From NCBI RefSeq assembly GCF_022539665.2, contig NC_081333.1, positions 9,112,971 to 9,176,970 of the forward strand: 64,000 bases of DNA, given 5' to 3'. A program made the translations under genes and the position numbers. This DNA comes from Daphnia carinata (taxonomy: Eukaryota > Arthropoda > Branchiopoda > Diplostraca > Daphniidae). Below, one piece after another: positions 22,243 to 34,843 of this stretch. Below the pieces are notes generated by a model. The model searched no databases. It was not told where the DNA came from and worked only from the letters and a program-made list of their open reading frames with translations. Position 1 is the first letter of the stretch. Each line of letters starts with the position of its first letter.

Positions 22243-22809
22243 TCATGAGTGTTTACCTATTACAACAATAACGATTGTAACTCCTATTACTGCTGCTATG
22301 GTGACTGCCATTACGCAACGACGTTTTCGCTGTTCTACGCTTTGTAAGGGGAGTACGTAAGGACTGACATAACTGTCGGTACCACTATCCTGAGCCATCG
22401 ATCTTGCTGATGTTCGCTTGTCATATTTGTCGTCTGTCGAAGGTTTCATCGGTCTTGCTAAGCCAGTCAAGTTTGTCATTTCGAGTTCGTTAGATGACTC
22501 TTCTACATGAGGGCTATTGACAATTTTAATAGTTGAAACTTGTTCTATGCATTTGCTATTGCAAGCGAACGAACTTGTCGGAACAGACACTGAGCCGTTG
22601 AGGATAAGGTTGTCGAAACGAGACGTAGATTCGAAAACAGCAGATGCGTCAGTGGGGTTTGTCCTCAAAATGTTCATGTTGCACTCCAACCTTCTGTAAA
22701 GCTCCGACTTGTTTCGGTACATCTTCTCCTCATTTTCACAAGTAACGGAGACTATTCCTATACTATTTACTTCCGACTGACTGGTGTCATCATCGTCTAG
22801 GCTGAACAT
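22243..22809 (-). CDS. Unrecognised small tail-anchored membrane protein
   Basis: An uninterrupted minus-strand frame of 188 residues from ATG 22809 to stop at 22243. The N-terminal body is acidic, Ser/Thr-rich and hydrophilic (MFSLDDDDTSQSEV). The C terminus has a basic patch EQRKRRC followed by one hydrophobic segment of about 19 residues (VMAVTIAAVIGVTIVIVVIG) and only KHS beyond it. That is the layout of a tail-anchored or single-pass protein with the body in the cytosol. An upstream 5' UTR exon is likely: an acceptor (ctttatag) at about 22892 and a donor GTAGGAAAT near 22970 define a ~75 bp intron. It converges with MOGS, 272 bp between stop codons. No family is recognised. The length of the open frame and the clean membrane segment support a real gene. 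Confidence 0.65.
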   Translation of the reverse strand: MFSLDDDDTSQSEVNSIGIVSVTCENEEKMYRNKSELYRRLECNMNILRTNPTDASAVFESTSRFDNLILNGSVSVPTSSFACNSKCIEQVSTIKIVNSPHVEESSNELEMTNLTGLARPMKPSTDDKYDKRTSARSMAQDSGTDSYVSPYVLPLQSVEQRKRRCVMAVTIAAVIGVTIVIVVIGKHS

Positions 22810-22974
22810 ATTTCGACGGTGCAACGTTATTGTCAAGCATCCAAGTCTGTTCTACGATCGGTATCTTTCATGTGGGAAACTAGAATTGGGTACCTATAAA
22901 GAAGTCACTTGCAAACATTTTGATTATGGCTATTAGATAGTAATTAAGAATTTAGAAATAATTTCCTACCATAA

Positions 22975-23794
22975 ACTGCGTCACCTTGTGAACCAATATA
23001 CAACTGTGAAATTCAGTTTTGTTTTGACAGAATGACATGACTCTCTCCCGAGTACATGGCTTTCATGGGACTGGTAGCGTCACCCCAACGTTTCTCACAG
23101 CGTCAACGTCCGGCTATACGTACCATACGAAGAACAACAGACACTCCCACTGGCTGACACGAAACTATACCTCGTCTAAAAGGGAAAAAAGAATACAATG
23201 GTTAAATGTAAAGTTAAGTTGAAACAAGAAGCAATTTTAAATCCTTTTCCAATTGTTCTTCTTGATACTTACGGTAGCAGGTAGCCGTGTAACATTTCAT
23301 GTTAAGTCAAAAGTTGTATTTGTAGCCGATCTTGTTCATTTGATATATATTGACAATATACATATTTATATATAAATAGATATTAAACATTTGCATAATA
23401 TAAGAAATCCTATTATTGCACGAGAACAAACAGCTGGTGTGTTGTCGAAGAAGTTGACGTCATTCAAGCAAATCACATTGCTTTCTTGTTGTTCGTTTGT
23501 CAGTTAAACAACAAAAAAAAAAAAACGACATCAATACGTCTTCAACATTTGTCTTCTCCGTAAGTCCTCTTTAATCCTTTTCTTTTTTTTTTTTTTACGG
23601 GGAGGGGGAGAGGGGTGCTCACCATTTTACGGTACCAAGAAAAACATAACTGAAATTGTTCGTTAGCGTTACTCTATCAGCGTGTTATATGATAAGGCAA
23701 ACAAACATGCATCTTTTGTTACGAGACAGCATCGATTGACCTTTTTCTTTTCACTGAGTATAATATGAAGTGAGTTGTGTACTTTATGTATCCG
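22975..23794. other. Region between the tail-anchored gene and the prickle 3' end
   Basis: It contains the presumed 5' exon and promoter of the 22243-22809 gene (about 22975-23200) and the prickle 3' UTR. An AT-rich tatata segment lies at 23345-23380. The first long homopolymers of the right-hand region appear at 23512-23525 and 23582-23597. No canonical AATAAA for prickle was found here on the minus strand. Confidence 0.4.
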
Positions 23795-24162
23795 TTAAGA
23801 TATGATGCAATTCTTGTCCTTCTCTTTGTCGCCTCCAGCGTTGGAGGCGGTTCTCGATGATTGTCCTGCCGATGAAGATTGAAGTGTCTGAGAACGCTGG
23901 CGGGCAGTTGCAAGAGCCATGGCGTCATTGGGTACATAACTAATGCGAACGCCACCGTAAGCTGCGCGACGAGCTGCTGGAAGCCGATAAGAGGAGTAGT
24001 CTTCTTCCTCATCGCTGCTCGAGCTCGAGCAGGTGGAGCAGACACTCACCATATCCATGTCATTAATCGGCCGGTGTCTATTGACAGCTCGTCCACTACT
24101 GGGCCCAGCTTCGGCTCGGGTTCCAAAACTGGAAGTGCCGCTATCCATCGCCTCTTCCAGAG
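23795..24162 (-). CDS. pk: prickle terminal exon with CaaX box
   Basis: Encodes [59 protein letters not shown] and the C terminus [13 protein letters not shown] followed by a stop. CIIS with the preceding lysines is the prenylation motif known for Prickle, needed for its membrane association. Confidence 0.95.
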
Positions 24163-25830
24163 CTTAACGTCGAATCAATTGAAACATTGAGCAATTATTA
24201 AAACAAAGTGCGCCAAAAAATAAATAAATAAATAAATAAATAAATAAATGAATAAAATAAATAAGCAAATCAAAACATACCACTGCGACCGGAATAAGAA
24301 TGAGAGCGTGGAACATTGGGATTTTGTGGCTGAACTTGTTGTTTTCGACGACCACCACTCTTGAATGAAAAAGATGATGAGCAAGACGAAGGATGGTGAT
24401 GGTCGTTGATTTTGCGACAGCCACCGCTACTGCTACTGCTGCTAGTGTCTCCTTCAGGAGTTCTTCCACCGCCTGACGCTCCGTCGATCATAGGTACCTT
24501 TACGTTACGAGGAGAAAAAAAAAAAAAAAAAAAGAAAAACACAAAAATTACGTTAGCTTTTCGTGTACAATCAGACAATAAGTACAACACTATGACTCAC
24601 TTGGTTGGGATCAAATCTGACGCTCAGTTGGCGAGAATCCGCCCCGCCATTCTTACTCCGCCCACTCATCAAATTGGATTTTCTGGGCGTGCAGCCTTCG
24701 CCCACCGGCGAATTCGTATCGGCCGGTGTACCGTCGTCTTCGTCATCGTTCGATCCGGTTTGAGTATTACCGTCCAGCTCAGTTTGAGACGTCAAGTCCG
24801 GAAGAGACGTCGAATGCGAGTCGGGGCTACGCCGCAAACCCGTCTGTTGTTGTTGCTGCTGCGGCTGGATCAAATTGGCCGCGGCTGCGGCTTCCAATAA
24901 CTTATCGAGCACCTGCTTGGTCAACAAGGGCGCCACCCCACCTGCAGCCACTTTGCTCAAAAGCTGTTCCAAATTCAAGACCGCAGCGTCGGTGGTTGTC
25001 GCCTGTTCGGGCGGAGATTGAGCGTTCGCAGGCGGCACGACCGCATTTTCCGTTTGCACCTCCTACGGAGAAGAGTGGGGAAAAAACAAAAACAAAAACA
25101 AAAACAAAAACAAAAGTCATTAGCAAAGACGGTCCATGCATTGCTGATAAATTGATCGTTACCTGGCGGGGTGTTTCGCTTGATTTCGGCTCCACCTGCT
25201 GCTGCTGCTGCTCAGGGCTAGCAACAGGGAGGACGGAATACGTCATCGGCTCAGATCGATAGCGAGGCGAATCGTTGAGCGACAGGGTTTCCATGGGCGT
25301 GTAGACTTGATTCTCGTACAACGGAGGGGCTGGCTGCTGCTGCTGTTGCTGATAAGGGCGCAGGCTCTTGCGGCCCATTCGCGGAGATCTGAGAACGTGA
25401 GTGGGCGAATTGCCAGCAGAAACAATCGGCTGTTGCTGCTGTTGTTGTTGCTGCAAATTCATTGGCGGCATGGCTGCGGCGGATGGCGCCACTTCGAGCG
25501 CCGGGACGTGCTGGCGGAAATCGACCACCCCTCGGTGAGCGATGCCGACGCTCGACATGGGCAAAGGCACTGGACTGGTGGTGCCATTGCAGCTAGACCC
25601 TGCCAGGCTCGACAAATCCGCCATGGGCTGCCGTTTCGACCGTCGCACTTGGTTGGGCGATGGAGAATTCAGTTCCGATCCGGCGCCGACCGTGCTCGTA
25701 ACGCTACGTGGCGGTGCCGGTGGTAAGCCCAGGTTGAGGCTCGCTGATGAGGCTGGCGAAAGCATTTGCTGCTGACTGGAATAGTCCGATGCTTCAGTCG
25801 TTTCCGAATTAGCGTCATCTTGATTACCTA

Positions 25831-25863
<33 letters not shown>

Positions 25864-27059
25864 AAAGGTTTACAACAACAAAGGTTATCAACAGCGTTGC
25901 CATTGTGCTTAATAGAAATTCAATTGTGAAATCGACTGGTTCATACCAGATGTTTAAAAAAAAAACCAAACAAAAGAAAAATGGCGATTTAATCTTTAAA
26001 AGAAAATGATTTCTTTGAAATATTGATTCGCTTGAGTGATAAGTAGAAATTATGCAAAACGTTAGTATGGCGCGCGAAACATTATGATGAGCATTAAAAA
26101 GGAAAAGAATTTTTCGAAAGGTGTCGAAAGAAAATACCATTTCGGCCACGCCATCTCTGCTGTTGTTGCTGGCTCTTGCCAGATCTGATCCGTCTCGGAC
26201 TGCGGGAGGCGGAGGAAGAAGGCGAGCCGATGGACGGGAGCGAGGACGGACTGGAGCCGCTCACGCCGGACTGGTGATGATGATGCATCAAACTGTTGCT
26301 GTTGCTGCTGTTGTTGCTGTGCGTGGGCGTGTGCGCGTTGGAGTCGGTGCTGGGCGTAGGTGGCTCTCCTTTGCTGCACCCAATCGAGCAAAAGATGAGT
26401 CCGCGTCGGGGCAGGAACGGCCGGCCGAGCAACGAAGCCCGGCACGTGTGGCAGCAGAAACATCCGTCTGTAGCATGCCAGTGTTGGCCCTCGTGAGTCA
26501 TTTGACCTGCATCAAACCATATAAAGAAGGTTACAAATAAATAATCATAAATGAGTTGGTTGTTTTATTGTTATTCTTTCGAGATGATGGCAAATAAATC
26601 TTTCACTGAAAGCGTATCGACTCGGCACGAATTCGACCGTCGTTCCGGCAAACTTTCATAAGTTTCTTTCGTGCGTAGGTAGGGAGGACGGAAATCTTTT
26701 ATTTTTATACCCATTATTCATTGGGCAAAACGATTGAGTGAGAGTTTAAGAGTGTTGGGCCAGAGACCAGAGAATCGCACCGTATGAAGATGAGATAAAA
26801 CCGACACCCAATAAGGGCAAACTCAATCATTGATCAAAAGTCAAACAACAGAGAGGTCACATTTTGCATACGCGCTTGGCCGAGTGTGTTTGATGGATGA
26901 GCGTGGCATTCGTTTTGCCACGGCGGCTGCCGACCCGATTTTTTTTTTTTTTTTTTTTTTTTTTTTGGCGACATCGCACAATTGTACAAAGAGTTGGATC
27001 AAGTCTTCAAAATGCATCAGGGCAGCATTTTCATTTCAAAATGACAGACGGTATAAGTG

Positions 27060-27091
<32 letters not shown>

Positions 27092-27164
27092 ATGTCAGAA
27101 CTATTGATATGCCACGTCGGAAAAAAAGCCATCAAAGAGATTCTAGCAGTTTGGATTGCAACAT

Positions 27165-27196
<32 letters not shown>

Positions 27197-30100
27197 TTGT
27201 TGTTTTCTTTGTTTTCCAGGAACCGTGTGCTAGAGAGATGCACACATCTATGCTAACGTCTTCCAAAAATAAGAAATAATAAACATGTATTTCGTTTTTT
27301 TTTTCTTACCTTGATCGACTCCGATGGGCTCTCCGCAGGCGTCGCAATACTCGGAGAAGATGGCGTCGAAGCAGTGGAGACAATAAGGCCGCGAATCGCG
27401 CATGATGTACCGCTGACCGCCCAAAACTCTGTCGCACTCGAAACAGGCAAAGTGGCGCATGTGCCACGCTCGGCCTTCGGCTTCCGTGCATTCGTCGGCC
27501 AGGATCAGCTATATCGTCCATCATCAAATCAAAAAAAAAAAAAAAAAAAAATATCGATCAGAATCGTCTAAAAATCGACTAATGGGGGTCTTTTGTTTAA
27601 AAAAAAAAAAAGAAAAGAAAAAATGGAACTTACCTCATCGCAGGCGGCGCAACGGGGTTTCAGCGTTTCGGCATGATGTCGCCCGCAATAGAGTCGGCCG
27701 TCTCGGTAGAAGTAGATCAAATCAACGAGCAATTCTCTGCAGACGCTGCAGCTGAAACAGCCCGGATGCCAGCAGTGGGCTGGGCCGGCTCTGGAAGCCA
27801 TGACGGCCATATCACCGCCTCCCATCGGTTCCGTGCACTGCACCATTCCAATGCAAAGAATTTTTAAAAAAATTTAAATCATGAAATTTGAAAGTGACGT
27901 GAAAAGTTTAGATTCAACATTTCAAAAATCTAAAAATGACAGAAGAACAGGTCCGTCGTGTGTTTCAATTGTTCCATTTTTGACGAAGACGGACAGCTAT
28001 GTGGAAACTGTTTCTATGACATGTGACGGTGACACGAACCTGATGGCAGGAGGTGGGCACCGGATTGGCAACGGGTAATTGGCGAACGGTGCCGCGTCCA
28101 AGAGCTTCGCGCTTTCGCTGGGCCGAAAAGAGCCGCAACTCCTTCTTTTCATCTTCGGAGAGCGACGAACAGTAGCGCACCTCATTATCGTGCGGCGGTA
28201 GCTGATGGAGCAGCTGCCGAATACGGTACTTCTCGCCAATCGAGTTGACGTATGGGACTTTCTCTTCCGGCAGGACGGAGAAATACAAGTGTACCTGTTT
28301 GGAAAACAAACAACCCCAAAACAAAAAAAAAAACAAAAAAAAAAACAAAATTAATTATAATAAATGGGCAACAACAACAACAGAAAAAGATATGCATAAA
28401 CCAACTTAAAGATGACGTTTCCAAGAACGAAAAAAAAAAAAAATAAATAAAAGTAAACAAAACGGTCTGAATTAACCAAGCGTGTACACGCATTAAATAA
28501 AATAATGATATGCTGATGGCCGTTCCACGATTTTTTTTTTTTCTTGCACATATCTCTGCATTCGCTGACACCTGACAGGTGAGAATCATTTTTGGAACGT
28601 CAGTCCCACCATCCGACAGTCCGATCATTATATTTGCACTTTCAAGAGAACTGGAAACAAACCGGAAAACTATTTCTTTTTCTTTTTTTTTTTTTTTTTT
28701 CCTTCTTCTTCTCCGAAAACAACACGAAACAACATACACGCAAACCATGGACATAACCCTTGATTGCCGAAAGCTGCGGGGGGAGACGTACGCGTGTAGC
28801 GTGTGACCTCAAGTAAAACGAAGAAAAAAGAAAAATGACTCGCTACCTCGTACAGAACGCACGGCTCCGATTGGCCAACAAGTCATCATTTGCTTTAAAA
28901 GACAGGAGATGTTGAACGAGCGGGCCGATTTGGTGTCATTTCAGCTCGCTTGATAGCTTCATAAGACCATATTTAGATAAAGAGCAAGAGCGAAAATGGA
29001 AAAGAAAGAAAGAAAGAAAAAAAAAAAAAAAAAAAACACTCGAAGGAAATTCCGGTCTGGTTTTCTTTTCCTTTACGAAACATTAAAAAAAAAAAAAAAA
29101 AAAAGAGAGGAGGTATTTCTCCCCGTAAAAGGAGGCTCAGTCGTAAAAAAAAAAAAAAAGAAAAAGAAAACAAAGGCAACGAGTCAACAAGAGCCGCAGG
29201 TGAAAAAAATGGGGCTCCAAAAAAAAAAAAAAAAAATGTTCATTGCGACGAACAGGCGACTTTTTTTTTTTTTTTTTCCTTCTCGTTTGGCGTTGCGCAA
29301 CTAGAGATATATGAACGGCCATTACAAGCGTTGAATACATCAAAGTCAGCTTTGATGTATGTCCTACGTTCTTTTACAAGTTTATTGCGTTTTTGATTAT
29401 TTATCCGTGTGTAGCAGCGTTTTTCTCGGGCACAGCCGAAAGACTTTGAATGTAACAGAACGCGCTGTCGACAATTGTGGGACAAAAAAACAAAAAACAA
29501 ATAAGAAATAGATGAATACGTCCAAACGTTTTCTCGATAGGAAAACATTGAGGTCTGGAAAGCCACGCGTCATTTCGAAATATTTGAATAGTCAAACGCA
29601 AAAAAAAATTTGGCACAAAGCAAAAGCAAATATCCTTTTCGCTGCGATGATTATTGACGTTGGAGCTTCACAGACACAACTATTTTGGGCGTCAAACATC
29701 CATCGGGATATCATGAGTAGAGGACGGGGGGGGGGGATCGATACCCCCTGTCGTGGAATCAATCTGCATTGATTTGCGTTTCACGGCGCAAAAAAAGAAA
29801 AAGAAAGAAACGTATACATATGCCTGTCGATAAATACGTATAAATAAAAAAAAAAAAAAAAAGATAAAATATTACTAGTCTCCATGGGTTACGACTCTTT
29901 ATTATTATTTTTATGTGCCTAAACGAAAAAAGAAAAGAAAAAGAAAAGTAGACCCACAGAGAGTCTGTTGTTTTTCCGGAATTTTTCCCCTCAACGGGGA
30001 CCTTGAAGGGCGTTGCCAAAACTGTCACGCCCCGATAGGTTTCTCTACTACATCATTTTTTTTTTTTTTTCCCCCTAGTCTCAAAACATCTTTCGCCTAG

Positions 30101-33100
30101 TTGTTCTGTAGAAAAGAGCCAATGAAAAACACATGTCCCACCTCTTCGGCCTCGGGAATGACTGTCAACATTTGTGTTCACCTTGTCCCGATATGTTTTC
30201 TGCATCTGCCAGCGGAAAATGTTGAAGTCATCCGCCACATCGTTTTCTCTTTCGATTCAACCACCAAGAGAGTTTGTCGGCCTTTTCGCTCATCAAACAC
30301 AGTCCCATTCTACATGGCGTTTTCCCCTCTAAGACGTTGAAAAGAAGCAATGGCGCGTAAAACACGACCATTTTTTTTTTTTTCTGTTTGAAAAAAAAAA
30401 TAAAATAAAAACATTTTCAAAGGTGACGCGAGGAACGCCATGTCGAGACGTGGCCCTAATTTACGAGCGACATCCAGCGCGATGAATGGAAATAAACACG
30501 GGAAAAAACACAGTGAGAGGAAAAAGAAAGATTGAAAGAAACGAACAGATTCCTTAGCACCACGGAACACTGCTGGGATCTTTCACAGACAAATATTATG
30601 ACGTGCTACCTGCCGCAACGCTGGGTGCATTCCCCCCCCGTCCGCGCCCACACCACCATCGAAGCATCCAGCAGCCCAAACGAGGACGAGGGGAGAAAAA
30701 CGAAGAGAGAACTTTGAATGTGTGTTAATGCATTTTGATACGTAGGTTTACGAAAATAAAAAATGAATTTTTTCTCGCGAGTTCTTATCTAGTTTTTTTT
30801 TTTTCTTCTAACATGGAAATTAAAAAAAAAACGAGAATTTAGACATTGGCGTGTGTGTGTGTGTGTTGGGTTTCGAGTGTACGCACATGAAACCGTTATA
30901 TTCAAAGTCAACGGGCGGCCTGGTACGAGTCCGAGTCATTAGCAATTCATGAAGTTTCTTCTTCTCCGAAGCGAACAAGATGAAAATACCTTGTCTATCT
31001 TCTTCGAGGAGGTCCGAGGGGGTTGAGAAAAAAAAAAAAATCAAAGAGAGAAACTCACAGTCCGCACACGTATCCCTCCCCTCTGAAAATGATGCTGGAC
31101 TCACAGAGTTTCGACGATTGGGCGTGTGAATGCCTCGATGCCTATTCAAATGTGTAACGCAAAAGAAACATTTTTTTATTTTTATTTTTATTTTTCTACC
31201 TTGAAGACGCGACGGGCGATCCCGTCTACCCTCCGCCCCCCCCCCCCTCTTCTTTTTTTTTTGTGGCCTTACCACCGCCAGCTGTCTTGGCTGATTAATA
31301 AGAACAAGAGTCCACGACACCCTTTTTAGTTGTTCTTTCTCGCTCGATTCTTGTTAAGGGCAGACAAAGAGACAAGTCGCCTTATTTCGCACGACCCGAA
31401 GACGTTAGTAATAAGGTTGTTGACTCTCTCGTTGATCATCGCCACGACGGGGAACGACACGCAGCTCTGAATTCACAAGTTGTTGTTTTTCTTTCTTCTT
31501 TCTTTTTCTTTTTTTTTTTAAAGGGAATAACAACAACAACACCTACAAAAAAGAAACACATTCTTCTTCTTTTTACACCACTTTTTCATCTTCAACTTGA
31601 TTATTTATTCGTTTTTTTTTTTTTGTTTTTCTTCATACCATACGTATATCTATCCCTTATATCTCAATCCTACGCCCCTGTTCCAAAAATGTACAAAAAC
31701 TCGCAAAAGAAAAAAGAAAACCAAAAAAAAACAAAACAAAGTCGGTCCACAAGTTGAACGCTTCGTGTCGAGCCGGCAAAGGGGGCTGAAAAACGAGATA
31801 AACTCTTACGGTAGTGTGTGTGTGTGTGTCTGTGAGTGAGTATGTGATGGATCAGATAAACAAGTCGCTGACAGGCGTCTGCAGGAAGAAGAAAGAGTTC
31901 CCTTGTTTTTTTTTTTGGTTTTGTTTTCTATGTATAAAACGCATTAAAACAAAAGAAAAAGGATTACTCTATAGCTTGATTCGCTGCTGCGGGTATAAGA
32001 AAATGATGAAGACGGACAACAGAAGCGCAACAACGCAGAAGAAGGACGTGCGGTGCTGATCCCATTTTGAATCGTAGCAACTCCGGAGCGAAGTTGCGGT
32101 TTCACTTTCGTACAACTGCCGCTATCGTTAGTGGCTATTACTTTCACATCGTTGTCATCTTCTTTCTCAGGCTTGATGTTTCTTTGATTTTTTTTTTTTT
32201 TCAAGGTGAATTTCGTTTGTTTTGTTTTTTTCTCTCTTGATTTTAGAAGAAGAGAAGAGAAAAGAAGAGAGCGCGCCTTGTGTTTGTCAATGTTGTTGAC
32301 CAGCTGATTGGGTACCACAACGTGCGACCCTCAAACCGTGTAGCCGCAAAATTCGTGATGGATGAGACAGAAAAAAAAAAAGAAAAGAATTTCGGGTTTT
32401 CTACCAACGTGGTTTTCCAAAAATGTCTGAGTGTGTCGGTAAAAAGATGTTACCTTTCCATCATTTTTTCTTTTTTTTTTCGTTTGCCCTTCTTCATTTA
32501 GTTATTCCACGCATCATGAGAGGGGCAAAAAAAAAAAAAAAAGGAAGAATAACATTTGAAGAGCCACAAAATGGCCCCCTTTTGACCTATTCAAATGTGT
32601 CGAATCGTGAAAGAAAGAAATGATGAATAAAAAAAAAAAAAAAGACGGGTCGACTTTTAAAGGGCGAGGGAGATTGGGCCATGAGTTGGCAACAAATATC
32701 ATCTCTCCAGCCGCGAGCAAGATGGCCAAACGTGAGCGCACGCGGCCAAAAAAAAAAAAAAAAAAAAATCCCGAGCGCACGCTCTTCCATCTCGTTTTTC
32801 GTCCGACTTCCGCGTGTGTGTGTGTGTGTGTCCCGGGCTGTGTACGCCGTTATCACGACGACATTACCGTCTACTATACTACAGTAAAGTACACCGTCCG
32901 CTCTACGATATGCGGGCAAAAAAAAAAAAAAGGAATTTTCAATGTCTCGAGCAAGAAAAAAAAATAATAAATAAAAAATAAGGGACAAACATAAGTGGCA
33001 TCGTCATCCTCACGCCAACCCTATTATGTTGCTGTCGACAATATGGCCCGCTTCTCCAGGCCCAAGGAAACCGGCGTCACGACGTGAAAAGCGGAAAATA

Positions 33101-33166
33101 TTCAAAAAAAAAAAAAAAATAAGGGAAGAAGATAATTTTTCTGGCCCCCACACACGGGTTTGCTGT

Positions 33167-33201
<35 letters not shown>

Positions 33202-34032
33202 GGATCTTCGATAGTGATTAATGATTATTCTCTTTCTCTCTCGCGTTCCTCTTATAGGTCGTGTGTAACCTTTTTTCCCCTTGCAAGAGATGTGTACCTC
33301 TAAAGACACAACCTCCATACGGCTGGCTGCTGAGTGATGAATCGCTCAGGTATGCAGGAAGAAGAAAAACAGTTATCATTCCTCTTCTTCTTCTTCTTTT
33401 TTTTTTTTTTTTTATTCCTGCGTGCGTGAAATAGCATCACACAAGTATCGAAAAAAAAAAAAAAAGAAAAGACTCTCTTCCCGGCACAAGTTTCTGTCTC
33501 TTTCTCTCGCTGCAAACATAAAATATATATCTATACGGTAAATGTGAACGTTGTTTGTGTTCGATGATAATCACCTCGAGAAGAAAGAAAGAAAGAAAGA
33601 AAGAAAAAAAAAAGTTTACAATCGATTGATCCGCCCAAATCTCCTGTCCCCCCCCCCCCCCCCAACCACCTCAGCATCCTTCAACCAATAAGAAGAGCCG
33701 TGAACGTGAAGGATATCGCATCGTGTCTACCTTTTCATTCGTTTGTATAGGATTTCCATGGCGGATGCGCGCAAAAAAAACGCAAAAATAAAAGCGATGG
33801 AAAATAAATAAATAAATAAATAAAAATAAATGGATATGAATATCATTATTTGCTTAAATAGTAAGGGCTGACTATAAATAATACTAATGTAATGTAAGTC
33901 TCTTCAAAGGTTCTAAGAGAATGTTCCATTGTATGCAGGCGGCGACGTCGAGCGCGGCACGACAAGGCGCAAGCCGCATCCATTCATCACAACAATCCAC
34001 TGCTATTCTACTTGATTGTGGGTGTATATTGC

Positions 34033-34069
<37 letters not shown>

Positions 34070-34805
34070 TTTTTGATGCCCCCCCCCCTTTCCCGACCTG
34101 CTCCGCAATGCCAAGACACTAAAAAAGAAAAAAGAAAAAACGAAAAAAAAAAAAAAGCCTCGACAATGACGATAATTGATGATAAAAAAGAAAAGAAATG
34201 TAGCACAGCGGATGAGGGTTATTCTGGTTGGGGTGCGCATCCGCCGAAAGTGCGCGTGCTGGAGCAATGTGATGATAGTTTCGTGCCTGTCGGATGACGA
34301 CTATATCTCATTTTAATTTTTAGTTCTTTTTCTACCCATTTTCTTTGATGTTTAATGGAAGACTGTTTCATTATTTCATCAACTTTGAACTGGAAAAATG
34401 AAAAAAAAAAAATGATCGTCCCTACGCAGATGGAAGAGGGTTTTATTACATCAAGCCATTAGGTGAGGTCCCATTTTAACTCTCCGCCCACAAACCCAAA
34501 ATGACAACGTCGATGTTTTTTTTTTTTTTTTTTTTTTTGGAATAGTGTTCGGAATTGAAGCTCTTTTTTTTTTTTCAATTAAAGAATAGGGAATTTGAAA
34601 AAAAAAACAAAAAAAACCGCGTGTCTAGATAGATAGAGGCGAAAGGAAGCTTTTCTTTCTTCATTGCGTCTGGGTTTTTGAGTGATTGCCTTGGCAAATG
34701 CACGAGACGAAAAGACTATTACGACTGCAACAATCCACTCGCTCACTCTCTCTCTTTGGCCCGTTAGGGCGATTAGGCGACCTCTGCGGCACCTGTGTGT
34801 GCGCG

Positions 34806-34843
<38 letters not shown>

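Noticed and set aside
21898-22248. Plus-strand frame after MOGS exon 4
   Set aside because: It overlaps the last MOGS exon in a different frame and then the 3' UTR. No similarity.
24406-25775. Plus-strand open frames opposite the prickle tail exons
   Set aside because: They are antisense shadows of the repeat-rich coding exons. The minus strand has family similarity and closed phases.
26897-27256. Open frames rich in Phe or Lys (also many between 28 and 64 kb)
   Set aside because: They are translations of T and A homopolymers and cross known prickle introns and exons. No domain, start context or codon pattern supports them.
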